DNA from: Rutpela maculata
Taxonomy: Eukaryota; Arthropoda; Insecta; Coleoptera; Cerambycidae
Length of the DNA: 64,000 nt
Assembly (NCBI GenBank): GCA_936432065.2
Contig: OW386285.2
Location: forward strand, 171,349,984-171,413,983
Direction: 5' to 3'
In this document: piece by piece, positions 10,591 through 21,639 of the stretch
Layout: each line of letters opens with the position of its first letter
Numbering within the stretch: position 1 is the stretch's first letter
The notes under the pieces: model-generated
Database searches by the model: none
Told to the model about the DNA's origin: nothing
What the model saw: only the letters and a program-made list of their open reading frames with translations
Position numbers and translations under genes: made by a program

Positions 10591-10649
10591 AACCGGAAAC
10601 GGACAAAGCACCCTCATCACCAACAAGACGGAAACTACCCAAAACACCG
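10591..10649 (+). CDS. Candidate host-gene internal exon
   Basis: A 59-bp island, far richer in G+C than its flanks. It lies between a textbook acceptor (polypyrimidine then CAG) and a GTATAA donor. Reading with two bases completing a codon gives PETDKAPSSPTRRKLPKTP, a proline/threonine-rich, basic, disordered-looking segment with no stop. It would start in phase 1 and end in phase 0. I do not recognise the protein. No transposon landmark overlaps it. It could be chance, but base composition, splice sites and an open frame all agree. Confidence 0.45.
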
Positions 10650-11543
10650 GTATAATTTATTTTTAGTTTCATTTTTCATATAAATTCGAAAATACTGTTA
10701 ATTAACAATAAAACTTTAATTTCTTACGTTAACGTAACTAACTTGTAATCTGTACCATTTAAATACAAGAGATTTTTCAAAATCTCTAGTTAATTGACCA
10801 AAAGGAGTTTTGGAAAAGCTTAGCACACCCTTGCCTATTAATTTTTAAGTGAATTATTTCTAATTGGTAAAGTAATACAAATTGAATATTACTTACACAA
10901 AACTAAATGCAACTTATTAAAACAATAATGTAGATTATTAAAATTTCACTCATTTACATGGTAGCCAATAAAAGCCCAGTTTCTGGGATTATCACGGTAG
11001 TAATTCGTAACAATATCATGTCAATAATTCGGGATTTGAAAACTATGAACTGTATATTACAATTCGTAAAACTTATTCAACTTCTCAGAAAGTACTCTCT
11101 ACTTAAATAAACAGCTATAATTTTAATTTTTAAACAATTAAACATAAACAATTAAAAATAAGGATCAATAATCACTTTAATATAATAATAATTCTTTTCT
11201 GCATCATTCACTGACGTGCATACTGTCTGGAATATAGTTCTAGTAGCGCTATTAGATAGCCCTACTAGAACCATATTTCATTTTTATTTCTGATAGCTGG
11301 ATCATGGATACTACGGGCGGGACAATGTTTTTTATCATCAAACATATTCATTGGTGCTAGATGAAATAAACAATTATTATAAACACACGCTATTACATTT
11401 AGATTCTTCTTCATGGTTAATATTTTCTTGTGAAACATCACCAAATCGCTTTTTCTCATTCATTTTGTGTACAAAAATCAAGATAAAAAAGCGAAATATC
11501 AGATTTTAATAATTTCAATGACTTTTTTAGTTTGGCACATGAC
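10650..11543. other. AT-rich non-coding sequence with repeat at 11216-11475
   Basis: No gene seen. 11216-11475 is related to 9326-9520 (shared GCGCTATTAGA, ACCATATTTCATTTTTATTT, CTGATAGC, CATGGATAC). 11537-11543 is ACATGAC, the left target duplication of the next element. Confidence 0.45.
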
Positions 11544-12063
11544 CACAGAAGACCTATACCAGAAGCGTCACTGTCGGAGGCACGTTCGATGTTTGGGTGC
11601 GTTTGCACGCATCCAGTAATTTAGTCGAGTAGTGAGACGGTCCAGTAATTTAGTAATTGCTTTCCACTAAATTACTTGACTAAAACACGCTGTCCGCATT
11701 GAGCGAGTACTAAATTACTAAGCGACTCGACTAAATTAATGAGTGCGTGCAAACGCACCCTTTCATTGGTAAATTGGGGTGACCTTCGGCCATCTTGTCG
11801 GTGGTATTGTCAACCTATAAATCCGCACCTTTCTAAATTCACCGCTGGACGCATTGGTAGATAAAATTCGAAGCTGATTTTGGCTTTGGTTTTCAAAATA
11901 GCCAATCATATAATGTTATTGCTTACCAGTACGCTCCACCGATGAATTTAGAAACCTGCGGATTTATAGGTTGACAATAATACCACCGACATATGACATA
12001 TGCGCATAAAATTCAATATTGGCGGGATGGCCAGAGAGTCGTTTCTGGTATAGGTCTTCTGTG
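11544..12063. mobile_element. Foldback element C1 with 7-bp target duplication
   Basis: The left end CACAGAAGACCTATACCAGA and the right end mirror each other for about 25 bp, and inner segments (CCTATAAATCCGCA) also pair. ACATGAC occurs directly outside both ends (11537-11543 and 12064-12070). Non-coding. C2 at 36828 is a relative. Confidence 0.75.
11595..11760. repeat. Palindrome nested in C1
   Basis: GGGTGCGTTTGCACGCA at 11595 is mirrored at 11744-11760, and the inner CGACTAAATTA motifs also pair: about 40-bp arms in a 166-bp unit. Confidence 0.8.
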
Positions 12064-12106
12064 ACATGACTACTACGAAAAAAATGACATACATTTTTCT
12101 TGATTT

Positions 12107-12195
12107 TTCTACTCAAATTAGGAAAAAAGCAGAGAAATATTCTGAATAGCAGTTTCTCTGCATAGGAAGTAAGTATTCAACTTTCAGAACAACAG
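12107..12195. repeat. Left copy of a 7-kb-spaced inverted repeat
   Basis: This 85-90 bp block (TTTCTCTGCATAGGAAGTAA inside) recurs inverted at 19168-19252 with roughly 85% identity by eye. It may be the remnant TIR pair of a large element, or two inverted copies of one repeat. Confidence 0.65.
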
Positions 12196-12693
12196 ATTTC
12201 AAAAAAAAAAGGAACACTAAAAAGAAAAAACACCAAGTTGTTAGAAAAGAAAACTACGAAAAAAACTAAGACACTCGCTAAGACACGTAAAAATTACTCA
12301 GAAAGCGAGTCAGAAAGCGAATCAGAATGTGAGACTAAATCAATATCAACACGTGAGGAGTACTCTGAGAGAAGCGACACTATTAGTGAAGATTTAAGTG
12401 ACGGGACTGCGGAAGAAAGTAATTTGAAAAAAATTATAATTACAATAGAGAAATATTACGAGATTTATTATGACATCCGTTGGTATTTAGGAAGAGTACT
12501 AGATCTGCTTGAAGATGTGACATACAGCATTAAATTTCTACAGGAAGACTTAGATACTTTTAAGTGGCCTAGGGAGGATGACATCCATCCAGTCAAACAA
12601 GGAATTTTTGTTCTATGGTCCAGTAAATCTAATGGGGACAAACCCATTTACAATTCGAAGACACGATCGGATCAATATAAAAAAAATTTATAA
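12166..12693 (+). pseudogene. Transposase-like C-terminal remnant, unproven
   Basis: A frame open from 12166 (just after a stop) to the stop at 12691, without an ATG start. It has a Lys-rich start, an acidic SESESESESE-type run, EEYSERSDTISEDLSDG, a short hydrophobic KIIITIEKYYEIYYDIRWYL, and an end with DTFKWPREDDIHPVKQGIF. A Ser/Glu-rich linker followed by a W-P-x-x-D-D/E-I tail recalls the C-terminus of pogo/Tigger-like or related transposases, but no DDE motif is present and I am not sure. It lies immediately inside the inverted repeat at 12107, which is consistent with transposon coding. Confidence 0.3.
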
Positions 12694-13218
12694 AGATTTT
12701 AAATTTAGTAGAAATAAATAACTGTTCATAGGAATGTTCATAATTATTATAATTAAATTTACTGGGGACCTGCACTGCAGTTCAGTGAAAATGATTGAAC
12801 CCTTTGCTGTGTTTGATAATTATGTTAATGAGCATATTAATAATATACAGTGTTTTTAAACTGGTTAGACAACATACTGTATTATAAACATTTTTATTTA
12901 AATATTAGATTCAAAGCGTTTTATTGAACAAATTTTACCAATTAAATTTAAAGTTTAAAAATACATATTTTTTAAAATCGAGTTAAAAATAATAAATGTA
13001 TTGGTTTTGAACCATTAGTTTTGTAACTATTAATTGTCTAATAACAGGTTTACAAAATATGAGTCAATGTGAATTTGATAGGTTTGAGAAAATACCAGAA
13101 ATACCGGAAATACGAATACAAATGCGCGAAGCTTCGTTCTGCCTTTGCCACGTGTTGAAAAAATCGTGCATACAAATTATTAAATTAATTTACAACATAG
13201 TCAAATAATACAATAGCA
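12694..13218. other. AT-rich sequence, no firm gene
   Basis: A 49-codon ATG frame at 13059-13208 (starts MSQCEFDRFEKIPEIPEI) follows an acceptor-like CTAATAACAG. It is short and I do not call it a gene. Confidence 0.3.
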
Positions 13219-13286
13219 ATGAATTTTACTAATAAAAAAAAGAAAAAACATGATGGAATATCATGCCATGAAGTCATGCTGTCTAG
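13219..13286 (+). pseudogene. Candidate first coding exon, cut off by foldback D
   Basis: ATG at 13219 gives MNFTNKKKKKHDGISCHEVM then LS. It ends at a GTAAGA donor, and 66 bp later a TTTATTTCAG acceptor precedes ATTACA, after which foldback D begins at 13357. A short GT-AG intron (13287-13352) typical of insects is therefore visible. The second exon is interrupted four bases in. Product unknown. It may be a host gene start or a transposon gene. Confidence 0.3.
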
Positions 13287-13356
13287 GTAAGATTTCTTAT
13301 TAAAAAATTTTTGTACACAAAATATTAACCTTAAAAAAATAATTTATTTCAGATTA

Positions 13357-14855
13357 CACAGCCCCACAAAAAAAAAAAAAAAGTTCAGACCAGTGAACTA
13401 GACCCATGTATCCCTATGTATTTTCGGTCGCTGAATCCGAATCCGAGATCAAAAAAATTCGTACACCCCCAAAATCTTTAGCTAGAGCCAAAAAACACCC
13501 CTGGACTGGGGCAAAAAGAATATTAAGCTACGAGAATAGTTGTTACATTCTAATCGATCGAATTATATAAATTAAGGTTAAACAGCAGCGTACATGCAAT
13601 AGATATGAAACACACCCCCAGTGAGGGGCGAAAACTAGCCCCCATTTATAAAAAAATTGATCCAAAACAGTAATGACTACTGAAAAACCTCGAAAAGTCT
13701 AAGTTTTAATAAAGTGACAAGAAACTGCAACAGATCCGACGTAATCTTCATAACTGCCCCTATAGGTTTGAGAACAACCACCCCTCAGTTTAAAGGACAC
13801 AAAACAAGAGAAAACGTAAAATCCAACAGGAATTCTATTTTGCATAGTACTCTAAAATAGATCTAGAAACTTACGTACCATCAACGTCCTACAGTGTCAA
13901 CCTTCAGATGGTGTGAAAACTATCCCTCATGTAGGATTTATCTATAAAAAGTTACAGTGAGTTCTATAAAAATTCGAAACACCTGCGTTGTGTGGAAGTG
14001 AGAAGAAACTGGACTCTGTTCGACGCTGTGCTTGAAAACCACCCCCATGGGGTTGCGAGATGCTACCCCTCTATCCGTAGGATGCTGAAAGTGTGCAGCA
14101 CGATTTTTGCCAATCATAGCATCCATAAAAATGTAAATCCGGTTAGTTTCTCTCTGTTTTTCCAGCATCCTACGGATATAGGGATGGCATCTCGCAACCC
14201 CGTGGGGGTGGTTTTCAAGCACAGCGTCGAACATAGTCTCACTTCCACACAACGCATGTGTTTCGAATTTTTATAGAAGTCACTGTAACTTTTTATGGAT
14301 AAATCTTACATAGGGGGTAGTTTTCACACCATCTGAGGAGGACGTTGATGGTACGTAAGTTTCTAGTTCTATTTTAGAGTACTACACAAAATAGAAATCC
14401 TGTTGAATTTTACGTTTTCTCTTGTTTTGTGTCCTTTAAACTGTTCTCAACCCTATAGGGGCAGTTTATGAAGATTACGTCGGACCTGATGCAGTTTTTT
14501 ATCACTTTAACAAAACTTAGATATTTTGAGCTTTTTCAGCAGTCATTACTGTTTTGGATCGATTTTTATAAATGGGGGCCAGTTTTCGCCCCTCACTGGG
14601 GGTGTGTTTCATATCTATTGTATGTACGCTGCTGTTTAACCTTAATTTGTATAATTCGATCGATTAGGATGTAATAACTATTCTCGTAGCTTAATATTCT
14701 TTTTACTCCAGTCCAGGGGTGTTTTTTGGCTCTGGCTAGAGATTTTGGGGGTGTACGAATTTTTTTGACCTCGGATTCGGATTCAGCGACCGAAAATACA
14801 TAGGAATACGTGGATCTGGTTCACTGGTCTGAACTTTTTTTTTTGTGGGGCTGTG
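13357..14855. mobile_element. Foldback element D, Harbinger-like TTA duplication
   Basis: CACAGCCCCACAAAA at the left is mirrored by GTGGGGCTGTG at the right. Arms of about 700 bp match to a short centre near 14095-14155. TTA flanks both ends (13354-13356, 14856-14858), as expected for PIF/Harbinger insertions. Landmark pairs include TTCGGTCGCTGAATCCGAAT and GTGAGGGGCGAAAACT. Reading frames here are mirror products, not genes. Confidence 0.8.
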
Positions 14856-15137
<282 letters not shown>

Positions 15138-16066
15138 CCAACCCCAAAAAAAAAAAATCTTGTCATATTTTATGTCTCACCCTGTAAAAATGTTCCTTTT
15201 TATGTAAAAGAAGAAATGCTCTTTTGATTAAAAAAAAAATGAATTTTAAAATGTGCTACCATGCTCTAAATTACGATATTTCAATCATTTTGCGTTATCT
15301 ACAAAAATTAGGCTGCGGGCTTCATCTAATATGTTTTTTAGTGCCAAAGTGGTTTTTCACTTTAAATATTATATAAATAATTGAAAATTATCAAGTAAAA
15401 TTTTTTTGTAAGAAACCCGACAAAAAAAAAACTACTTTAAAATATTAAAAAATTGACAAAAGGAAAATCTCATAAATCTGCTTTAGGCCTGCCGAAAATA
15501 CTTTTTCAATATATTCCAAAACATATCTAAACCAAAATTTACTATAATTACTTGCAAGCGAGCAGAAACTAGAGCGCGAAAATTGAAGTTTTCAGGGTGT
15601 ATTTCACAATTTTACTAATAAAAGCACCAAAAATATATCATTAAAATTGTAAATAACTAATGAAGTTACTTAAATAATATTTTTTTTCCTGGAAAATTAT
15701 ATTAAATATAGAAAATAATGTTTTTTGATGCCCCGGGTTTTTAAGGATAGGCTCGAATTTGTTTAACTTATTCACCATTGTAAATAATTATTATTAATAA
15801 TAATTTTTTAATTTATTATATATTTTTTTTGTTTTTGTACATTTCTTTGTTTCTGCACTTTGTGTTATCAGTAAAGCTTGTTTTTGTTCTTCATCTATTG
15901 TAATAACATTATTAAATCGAGAAGTCAATTTGACATTCAGCAGAATCACTGACAACTTTAAGATTTATGCATACATTTTTTCCACACACATAATGATGGC
16001 CTGAATTCCATAGATCTGGATTTTTCTTTAAAGAGTCAACGTTTATATTTGTAATTTTAAAAAAAT

Positions 16067-16333
16067 TTAAACTTTTCTTTGATATAAAATCGGATAAACA
16101 AATACCCGAATCATTTTTTTTTTGGATCTACAAAACCTCTCCCTTGCGGCTCCCGTAAATTTTCTTTTTTTTAACTTTTGTATCATTTTTCTTTTTATTT
16201 GATGAGTCACTTTATCATCAAAAATGCAAGGCTTACGAGTTCCTCCGATACCAGAGGTGAATTTATTTACTAATAATGGAGACAATTTTTGATTTATTTT
16301 TTCATATTCATATAAATCTTCTAATAAGTTCAT
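16067..16333 (-). pseudogene. Coding remnant in left arm of O, unrecognised
   Basis: An 88-codon minus frame with FDDKVTHQIKRKMIQKLKKR in its middle. The same peptide in diverged form lies in the right arm. Lys-rich and without a motif I recognise. Both copies read outward from the palindrome centre, so one ancestral ORF was duplicated with the arm. Confidence 0.4.
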
Positions 16334-16404
16334 GACGAGGACAATAAATATTATTATTATTAAATAAATTCACCAATCACTTCTGGTATCTTTCGGAGGA
16401 ACTC

Positions 16405-16700
16405 GTGTGCCTTGCATTTTTTGATGATAAAGTGACTCATGAAATAAAAATAAAAATGATGCAAAATTCAAAAAAAGAAAATTTACGGGAGCCGCAACGT
16501 AATGTTAGAGGTTTTGTAGATCCAAAAAAAAATTATTCGGGTATTTGCTTATCTATGGAATTCAGGCCATCATTACGTGTGTGGAAAAAATGTATGCATA
16601 AATTTTAAAATTGTCAATGATTCTGCTGAATGTCAAATTGCGTTGACTTCTCGATTTAATAATGTTATTACAATAGATGAAGAACAAAAACTGTTAACAT
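16405..16700 (+). pseudogene. Coding remnant in right arm of O, unrecognised
   Basis: Reads MCLAFFDDKVTHEIKIKMMQ and continues with GFVDPKKNYSG. After an indel near 16605 the frame carries IVNDSAECQIALTSRFNNV and ITIDEEQKLL before a stop. It is the mirror partner of 16067-16333 and slightly longer. Possibly a transposase fragment; not identified. Confidence 0.4.
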
Positions 16701-17430
16701 AAAGTGCAGAAACAAAGAAATGTACAAAAACAAAAAATATATATAATAAATTAAAAAATTATTATTAATAATAATTATTTACAATGGTGAATAACTTAAA
16801 CAAATTCGAGCCTATCCTTAAAAACTCGGGCCTCAAAAAACAATATTTTCTATATTTAATATAATTTTCCAAGAACAAAAATATTATTTAAGTAACTTCA
16901 TTAGTTATTTACAATTTTAATGATATATTTTTGGTGCTTTTATTAGTAAAATTGTGAAATACACCCTGAAAACTTTAATTTTCGCACTCTAGTTTCTGCT
17001 CGCTTTCAAATAATTATAGTAAATTTTGGTTTAGATATGTTTTGGAACATATTGAAAAAGTATTTTCGGCAGGCCTAAAGCAGATTTATTTGAGATTTTC
17101 CTTTTGTCAATTTTTAAGCATTTTAAAGTAGATTTTTTTTATCGGGTTTCTTACAAAAAAATTTTACTCGATAATTTTCAATTGTTTATATAATATTTAA
17201 AGAGAAAAACCACTTTGGCATTAAAAAACATATATTAGATGAAGCCCGCAGCCTAATTTTTGTAGATAACTCAAATTTATTGAAATAGCGTACTTTAAAG
17301 CGTGGTAGCACATTTTAAAATTCATTTTTTTTTTTAATCAAAAGAGCATTTTTTCTTTTACATAAAAAGGAACATTTTTACAGGGTGAGACATAAAATAT
17401 GACAAGATTTTTTTTTTTTTTTTGGGTTGG

Positions 17431-17435
<5 letters not shown>

Positions 17436-17465
<30 letters not shown>
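17436..17465. repeat. (TA)n microsatellite between O and the mariner element
   Basis: About 15 TA units shared by the right edge of O and the left edge of the mariner-type element. Confidence 0.9.
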
Positions 17466-17467
<2 letters not shown>

Positions 17468-19054
17468 AGGTGTCCCGAATGGCTTCACATTGGGTAGTGA
17501 TTATTTGTAACATATCTTCTCTTGTTTGTACCGGTGTATTATACACTAAATTTTTGAGATGACCCCAAAATAAAAAACTTAATGGGTTTAGATCAGGAGA
17601 GCGAGGAGGCCACGGTACTGGACCTCCTCGACCAATCCATCGGTGAGGACATTTTTTTTATCTAAATATTCCCTGACTGTGATGCTGAAATGAGGAGGAG
17701 TTCCATCATGCATGTACGTCATGTTTCTTATAGTTGCTAATGGCACATCTCCCAATAAACCATCTAGATTTTCTTGTAGAAACCTTAAGTAATTTTCCCC
17801 ATTTAACCGATTTTTCAAAACAAATGGCCCTATTAAATAATTTTCAATTATTCCTGCCCAGACGTTAATTTGAAATTGTCGTTGGTGATGAGTTTGAATA
17901 ATTGCATGAGAATTTTCATCGTTCCAACTATGTAAATTGTGAGAATTTATTACACCATCCCTGCGAAATCCTGCTTCATCCGTGAACGAAACACTAGCAA
18001 TAAACTTGCGGTCTTCCTGTTGCTTTTGCAGGAACCAATTAGCATATTGAACTCAAGCAGGGTAGTCGTCCGGGGACATTGCATGAACTTTCTGGATGTG
18101 GAAAGGATGGAGAAGCTGTTCTTTCAAAATTCTGTGAACTACCGACTTCGAAGTGTTAAATTGCGCTGAGAGCTTCCTAACGTTTATTGATGAGTCTTCG
18201 GCAACAGCATCTAATACAGCTTCTTCTAGTACAACAGTACGAACAGTTCTAAGACCACCTTCACCAGCTCGTTTCGGTTCCACGCTCCCTAAACATTAAT
18301 AGGGTTATTTTTTTAAATAGTTATTTATTCTTCAATTTTTATTATTTTGTTTTTTTATTGCTAAGATGGATATCTACCTGTTTTTGTATTCGACGGTTTA
18401 CCCGTTCAAAAGTGTTCCTGTTAGGAAAGTGTTCCCCATGAAGCCGTCTGGCTTCCGAACCATTACCGGTGGCAAGTTGCATGTCGGCATATTCACCAGA
18501 TGAAAAATTTGCCATGTCAATAAACTACTATCACAGAACTACTTACAACTTGCATTACTTGCTACTCAAATTTGACGTTTAAATTTATTCAATTGTTTTC
18601 TCTCAGGTATTATGCAGTAGTTTGTATTACTAATATTCCTTAGTCCCTTATCAGTTAAATCATTTTTTCTCAAAAACGGATCGCTTTATCGATGTCAAAT
18701 AAGAATATCTTTTTTTTAGAAAATTGTTTAAGGAATTTAAAAATGTGACTTTAATTTTCAAATATTAATTTATGTCAAAATTTAGGGGTAAAAAGCATTC
18801 CTGGCTTCCTAGACAAGATACGAAGATTTCTGGAATAAAGATACTCATTTAATATGTACCCAGTCCAAATTTTATTAAAATCGATAGAACGGTTTGGAAG
18901 TAATAGGCAAAAAACCTTCTTGAATATATAACCTTTAAAGGGTAATATCTCCGTAGTGGGGGGCGCCACAAGAAAAAAAATTATAGGTACCTTTAGTGTT
19001 ATTTTGACCCAAACTATACGTTCCCGAAGTATTGCCCCATAGTGCCGGGACACC

Positions 19055-19057
<3 letters not shown>
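17466..19057 (-). mobile_element. Mariner-type DNA transposon, decayed
   Basis: Ends CAAGGTGTCCCGA (left) and, inverted, CAGGGTGTCCCGG (right), each flanked by TA runs. This fits Tc1/mariner TA targeting. 1.6 kb, with a single minus-strand transposase gene. The left terminal repeat overlaps the codons of the transposase C-terminal part, so the 3' end is probably deleted or re-joined. Confidence 0.7.
17480..18515 (-). pseudogene. Mariner-type DDD transposase with one intron, broken
   Basis: ATG at 18515 opens exon 1 (MANFSSGEYADMQLATGNGS, 46 codons to 18378), a helix-turn-helix start found in a widespread insect mariner-like family. A GT-AG intron of 89 bp (18289-18377) precedes exon 2, which carries GGLRTVRTVVLEEAVLDAV and RKLSAQFNTSKSVVHRIL (second HTH). 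The catalytic acids are all visible: SFTDEAGF, YMHDGTPPHF and, in the next frame, RSPDLNPL followed by WGHLKNLVY. Damage: the exon junction is one base out of frame, a TGA at 18053-18055 replaces a likely CGA, an A-run indel lies near 17651, and the C-terminus is lost at AIRDT against the TA repeat. The enzyme would excise and insert DNA at TA sites. Confidence 0.85.

Positions 19058-19118
<61 letters not shown>
19058..19118. repeat. (TA)n microsatellite
   Basis: About 30 TA units at the right end of the mariner-type element. Confidence 0.95.
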
Positions 19119-19121
<3 letters not shown>

Positions 19122-19167
19122 AAAAATCATGTCTTTTTTTTTCTGCGCATAAGCAAAACCTTGTTCT

Positions 19168-19252
19168 AAAAGTTGAATACTTACTTCCTATGCAGAGAAA
19201 CTGCTGTTCAGAATTTTTCTCTAAAACGGCGTTTTTTTTTCTTAATTTGAGT
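19168..19252. repeat. Right copy of the 7-kb-spaced inverted repeat
   Basis: Contains TTACTTCCTATGCAGAGAAA, the reverse complement of the block at 12107-12195. Just outside, 19259-19370 holds a smaller inverted pair around ATTAATCGATA. Confidence 0.65.
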
Positions 19253-19754
19253 GGACTACTAATCGATAACCGTTTTTCTCACTTTAAAAAAATCCTATTG
19301 GTTGATTTTTTTTTGAAAATGTACGTTTTGATTGGTTAATAAAGTAAGAATATATTAATCGATAAAATCCAAATCACTAGTGATATTACATTCGAAAATG
19401 TTTAGTATTTTTAGCCAGCCACTCGCTTTTAGAAACACATACCTACCTACTTGCTTAACCAGCTCCTAGAAAGTACGCTCTACTACAATCGCGGTTTTCA
19501 CATTGATAATTCTAGATATTACTTATATTTTTTAAGAGATAAGTCCTAAACTCGACGCTACAGCACTGGCAGCTACTGTCTGCTATGTCTGGTTTGTTCG
19601 TCCGTACTTTCTTTGCACTTACCATACACGACCGAACGCTGAAAATACTTCGTCGCATCGGGACGCGATGCGCCTCATGCTTCAATAGGCGATGTGAAAG
19701 CAAGTCCCATTGTAATAATAAATTTATATTTTATTAGTACAGAAACTAGGTAGT
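19253..19754. other. No gene recognised
   Basis: Mixed composition. 19540-19700 is richer in G+C (CATCGGGACGCGATGCGCCT) but has no convincing frame or splice site. Confidence 0.35.
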
Positions 19755-20470
19755 GGCACGTCATCGTTTTATGCTCTGTGAGATATTTTTATCATTTTAT
19801 GGATGACAACGATTCACAAAATCGACTTCGGGCGGGATACTTCACGTCAGTATATGTCGATCATCGTTTAAACATCAGTGGAATTATGTGATCGTTCCAA
19901 GACTCATTTTTTGTGTACGTACACTTTTTTTGCCTAAAATAATTAAATTAATATCACCAGATAGTACGCGACGTTAGGAAGCGCGGCCAGAAAGGTGAAA
20001 GTTGTCAAAAAATGAAGTTATGGCAGGCTATCGTTACAAACTTTTTTTAGGTCAAGAATATTTACTTCAACATTTTGAACACAAAAAATTATCCCTCAAT
20101 GAAAATCCTAGCTAGAAAGAAAAATGTTCCCAAATTTTGAAAAACTTTAAATTTTAACGTACATTTATCTTATAATTCTAAAATCATCGATACGATTTTG
20201 AAACGTAGATATGAGCTAATAACAAAGTAACCCTCCCAGAACGTTCTAATTATTAACGAAAGGTCTACAATACCCTTAAATGTACAACATTTTTCTATAA
20301 TCTCAGATGTATTGCATATATTACATTTAGGAAGACCGTCTTTATTTTTAATATTTTTTTATGTGTTCTAAAGCAGAAATTATGTGTCCCAATACTCCCA
20401 ATACCAAATTCCCGTCAGAATAATTTCTACACGTATATAAAAACTAATAAATTTACGATTTTACGGCAAA
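19755..20470. mobile_element. Family E repeat, single-armed copy E1
   Basis: Shares CATCGTTTTATG, GAGATATTTTTAT, GATAACGATTC-like, GCGCGGCCAGAAAGGT and ATCGTTACAAACTTTTTTT landmarks, in the same order, with one arm of E2 at 48324-49328. No coding capacity. Confidence 0.6.
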
Positions 20471-20661
20471 TTAACATAATCGTCGTGTCTCGGAGGTTAT
20501 GAATCACTGTTAAACGTTGTGTCTCTTTTTTGTCATGATATTAAAAGTCCCCCTAGCAAAAAAATATGCTCCTAGAGCAAAATAAATATTAAACACAATT
20601 TTACGCGTAGATAAAAGCAGCCAAATTAATGCGATTTCGTCCTTCCGTAGTAGGTATCTTA

Positions 20662-21590
20662 CAGCCGTATGCATATTCGTTCGCCAGCGACTCGCTGAAG
20701 TTTCGTCGTTCGCCAGATGAGAATTGGAACGCATAGTCGGTCGCCGATAACATCACGCATGCGCATTAAAACAAGTTTTGGTAAAGTGGTGGCGACGCGC
20801 TGGAGATGGTCAATAGCATCTCCCAGATATTTTCTGTGTATTTTCCAGGAAGAGAATCAAATTAAATCATATTAGGCATTTTTTTTATTGAACAATTTTA
20901 TTAATGAAAATTGTTCGGAATTGTCCAAAAACCTTAAGTCCAAAATTTAATCAAAATAAAAAATTTGAAAAATGCCTACTAATTTTTTCGGCTTATTTTG
21001 GTAACGCAGGTGGCTTTGAATTTGTAGGAGATGAATGTTTTTTTTTTTGTTAATAAATTAGATATTAATTCATTCTATACTTCAGTAAAAATTGGTCCAA
21101 ATCAGAAAAAAAATTAAAAATGTTATAAGAGTGTCTTCATCTTAAGTGTATCACACTGTATAAGGTGTGCAACTAGTAATGCCATTTTATATTTAACTTT
21201 AAGACAGTATACCTACATTTTATAATAATATGTCACCAATTTATTGAAAAATAATATAATTAATTTTTTTTGTGGAAAATACAGATAATGAAGCAAATCT
21301 CAATTCAATGGTGTCTCCTGTATATGATAATTCAAATAAGTATATACTTACTAGATTATTATAAACGTAATTATAATTAAGTACCTTATTCCTATTTATT
21401 TAACAGCTAGTCGCTAACAAACACATGCTCATGTGCCGCTAAAGAACATGTGTTTGCGCCCCAACGGAGAGCGAAGGGAAAACGACTATACAATGCAAAT
21501 TATGCTCTGTTCTTTCGCCAGCGAATCACTCCAGAGAATCGCCGAGATAAACTTCAGCGAGTCGCTGGCGAACGACTATGCATACGGCTG
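20662..21590. mobile_element. Foldback element F, Harbinger-like TTA duplication
   Basis: CAGCCGTATGCATATTCG at the left is mirrored by CGACTATGCATACGGCTG at the right, followed inward by GCCAGCGACTCGCTGAAGTTT in both arms. TTA flanks both ends. A family-A fragment sits near the middle. Confidence 0.75.
20858..21158. mobile_element. Family A fragment A4 inside F
   Basis: Contains CATATTAGGCATTTTTT, CGCAGGTGGCTTTG and the terminus TCACACTG followed by TA. The left terminus is missing. Confidence 0.7.
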
Positions 21591-21639
21591 TTAGTGTTCT
21601 AATATCATTGTTAAATATTTTGCCTCTTTTACATTCATG

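Noticed and set aside
13938..14276. Two similar opposed frames (DAVLENHPHGVARC)
   Set aside because: Mirror translations of the two arms of foldback D.
21281..21336. Possible exon (NEANLNSMVSPVYDNSN) after AATACAG
   Set aside because: Lies inside foldback F, the donor is weak, and its phase is incompatible with the other candidate exons.
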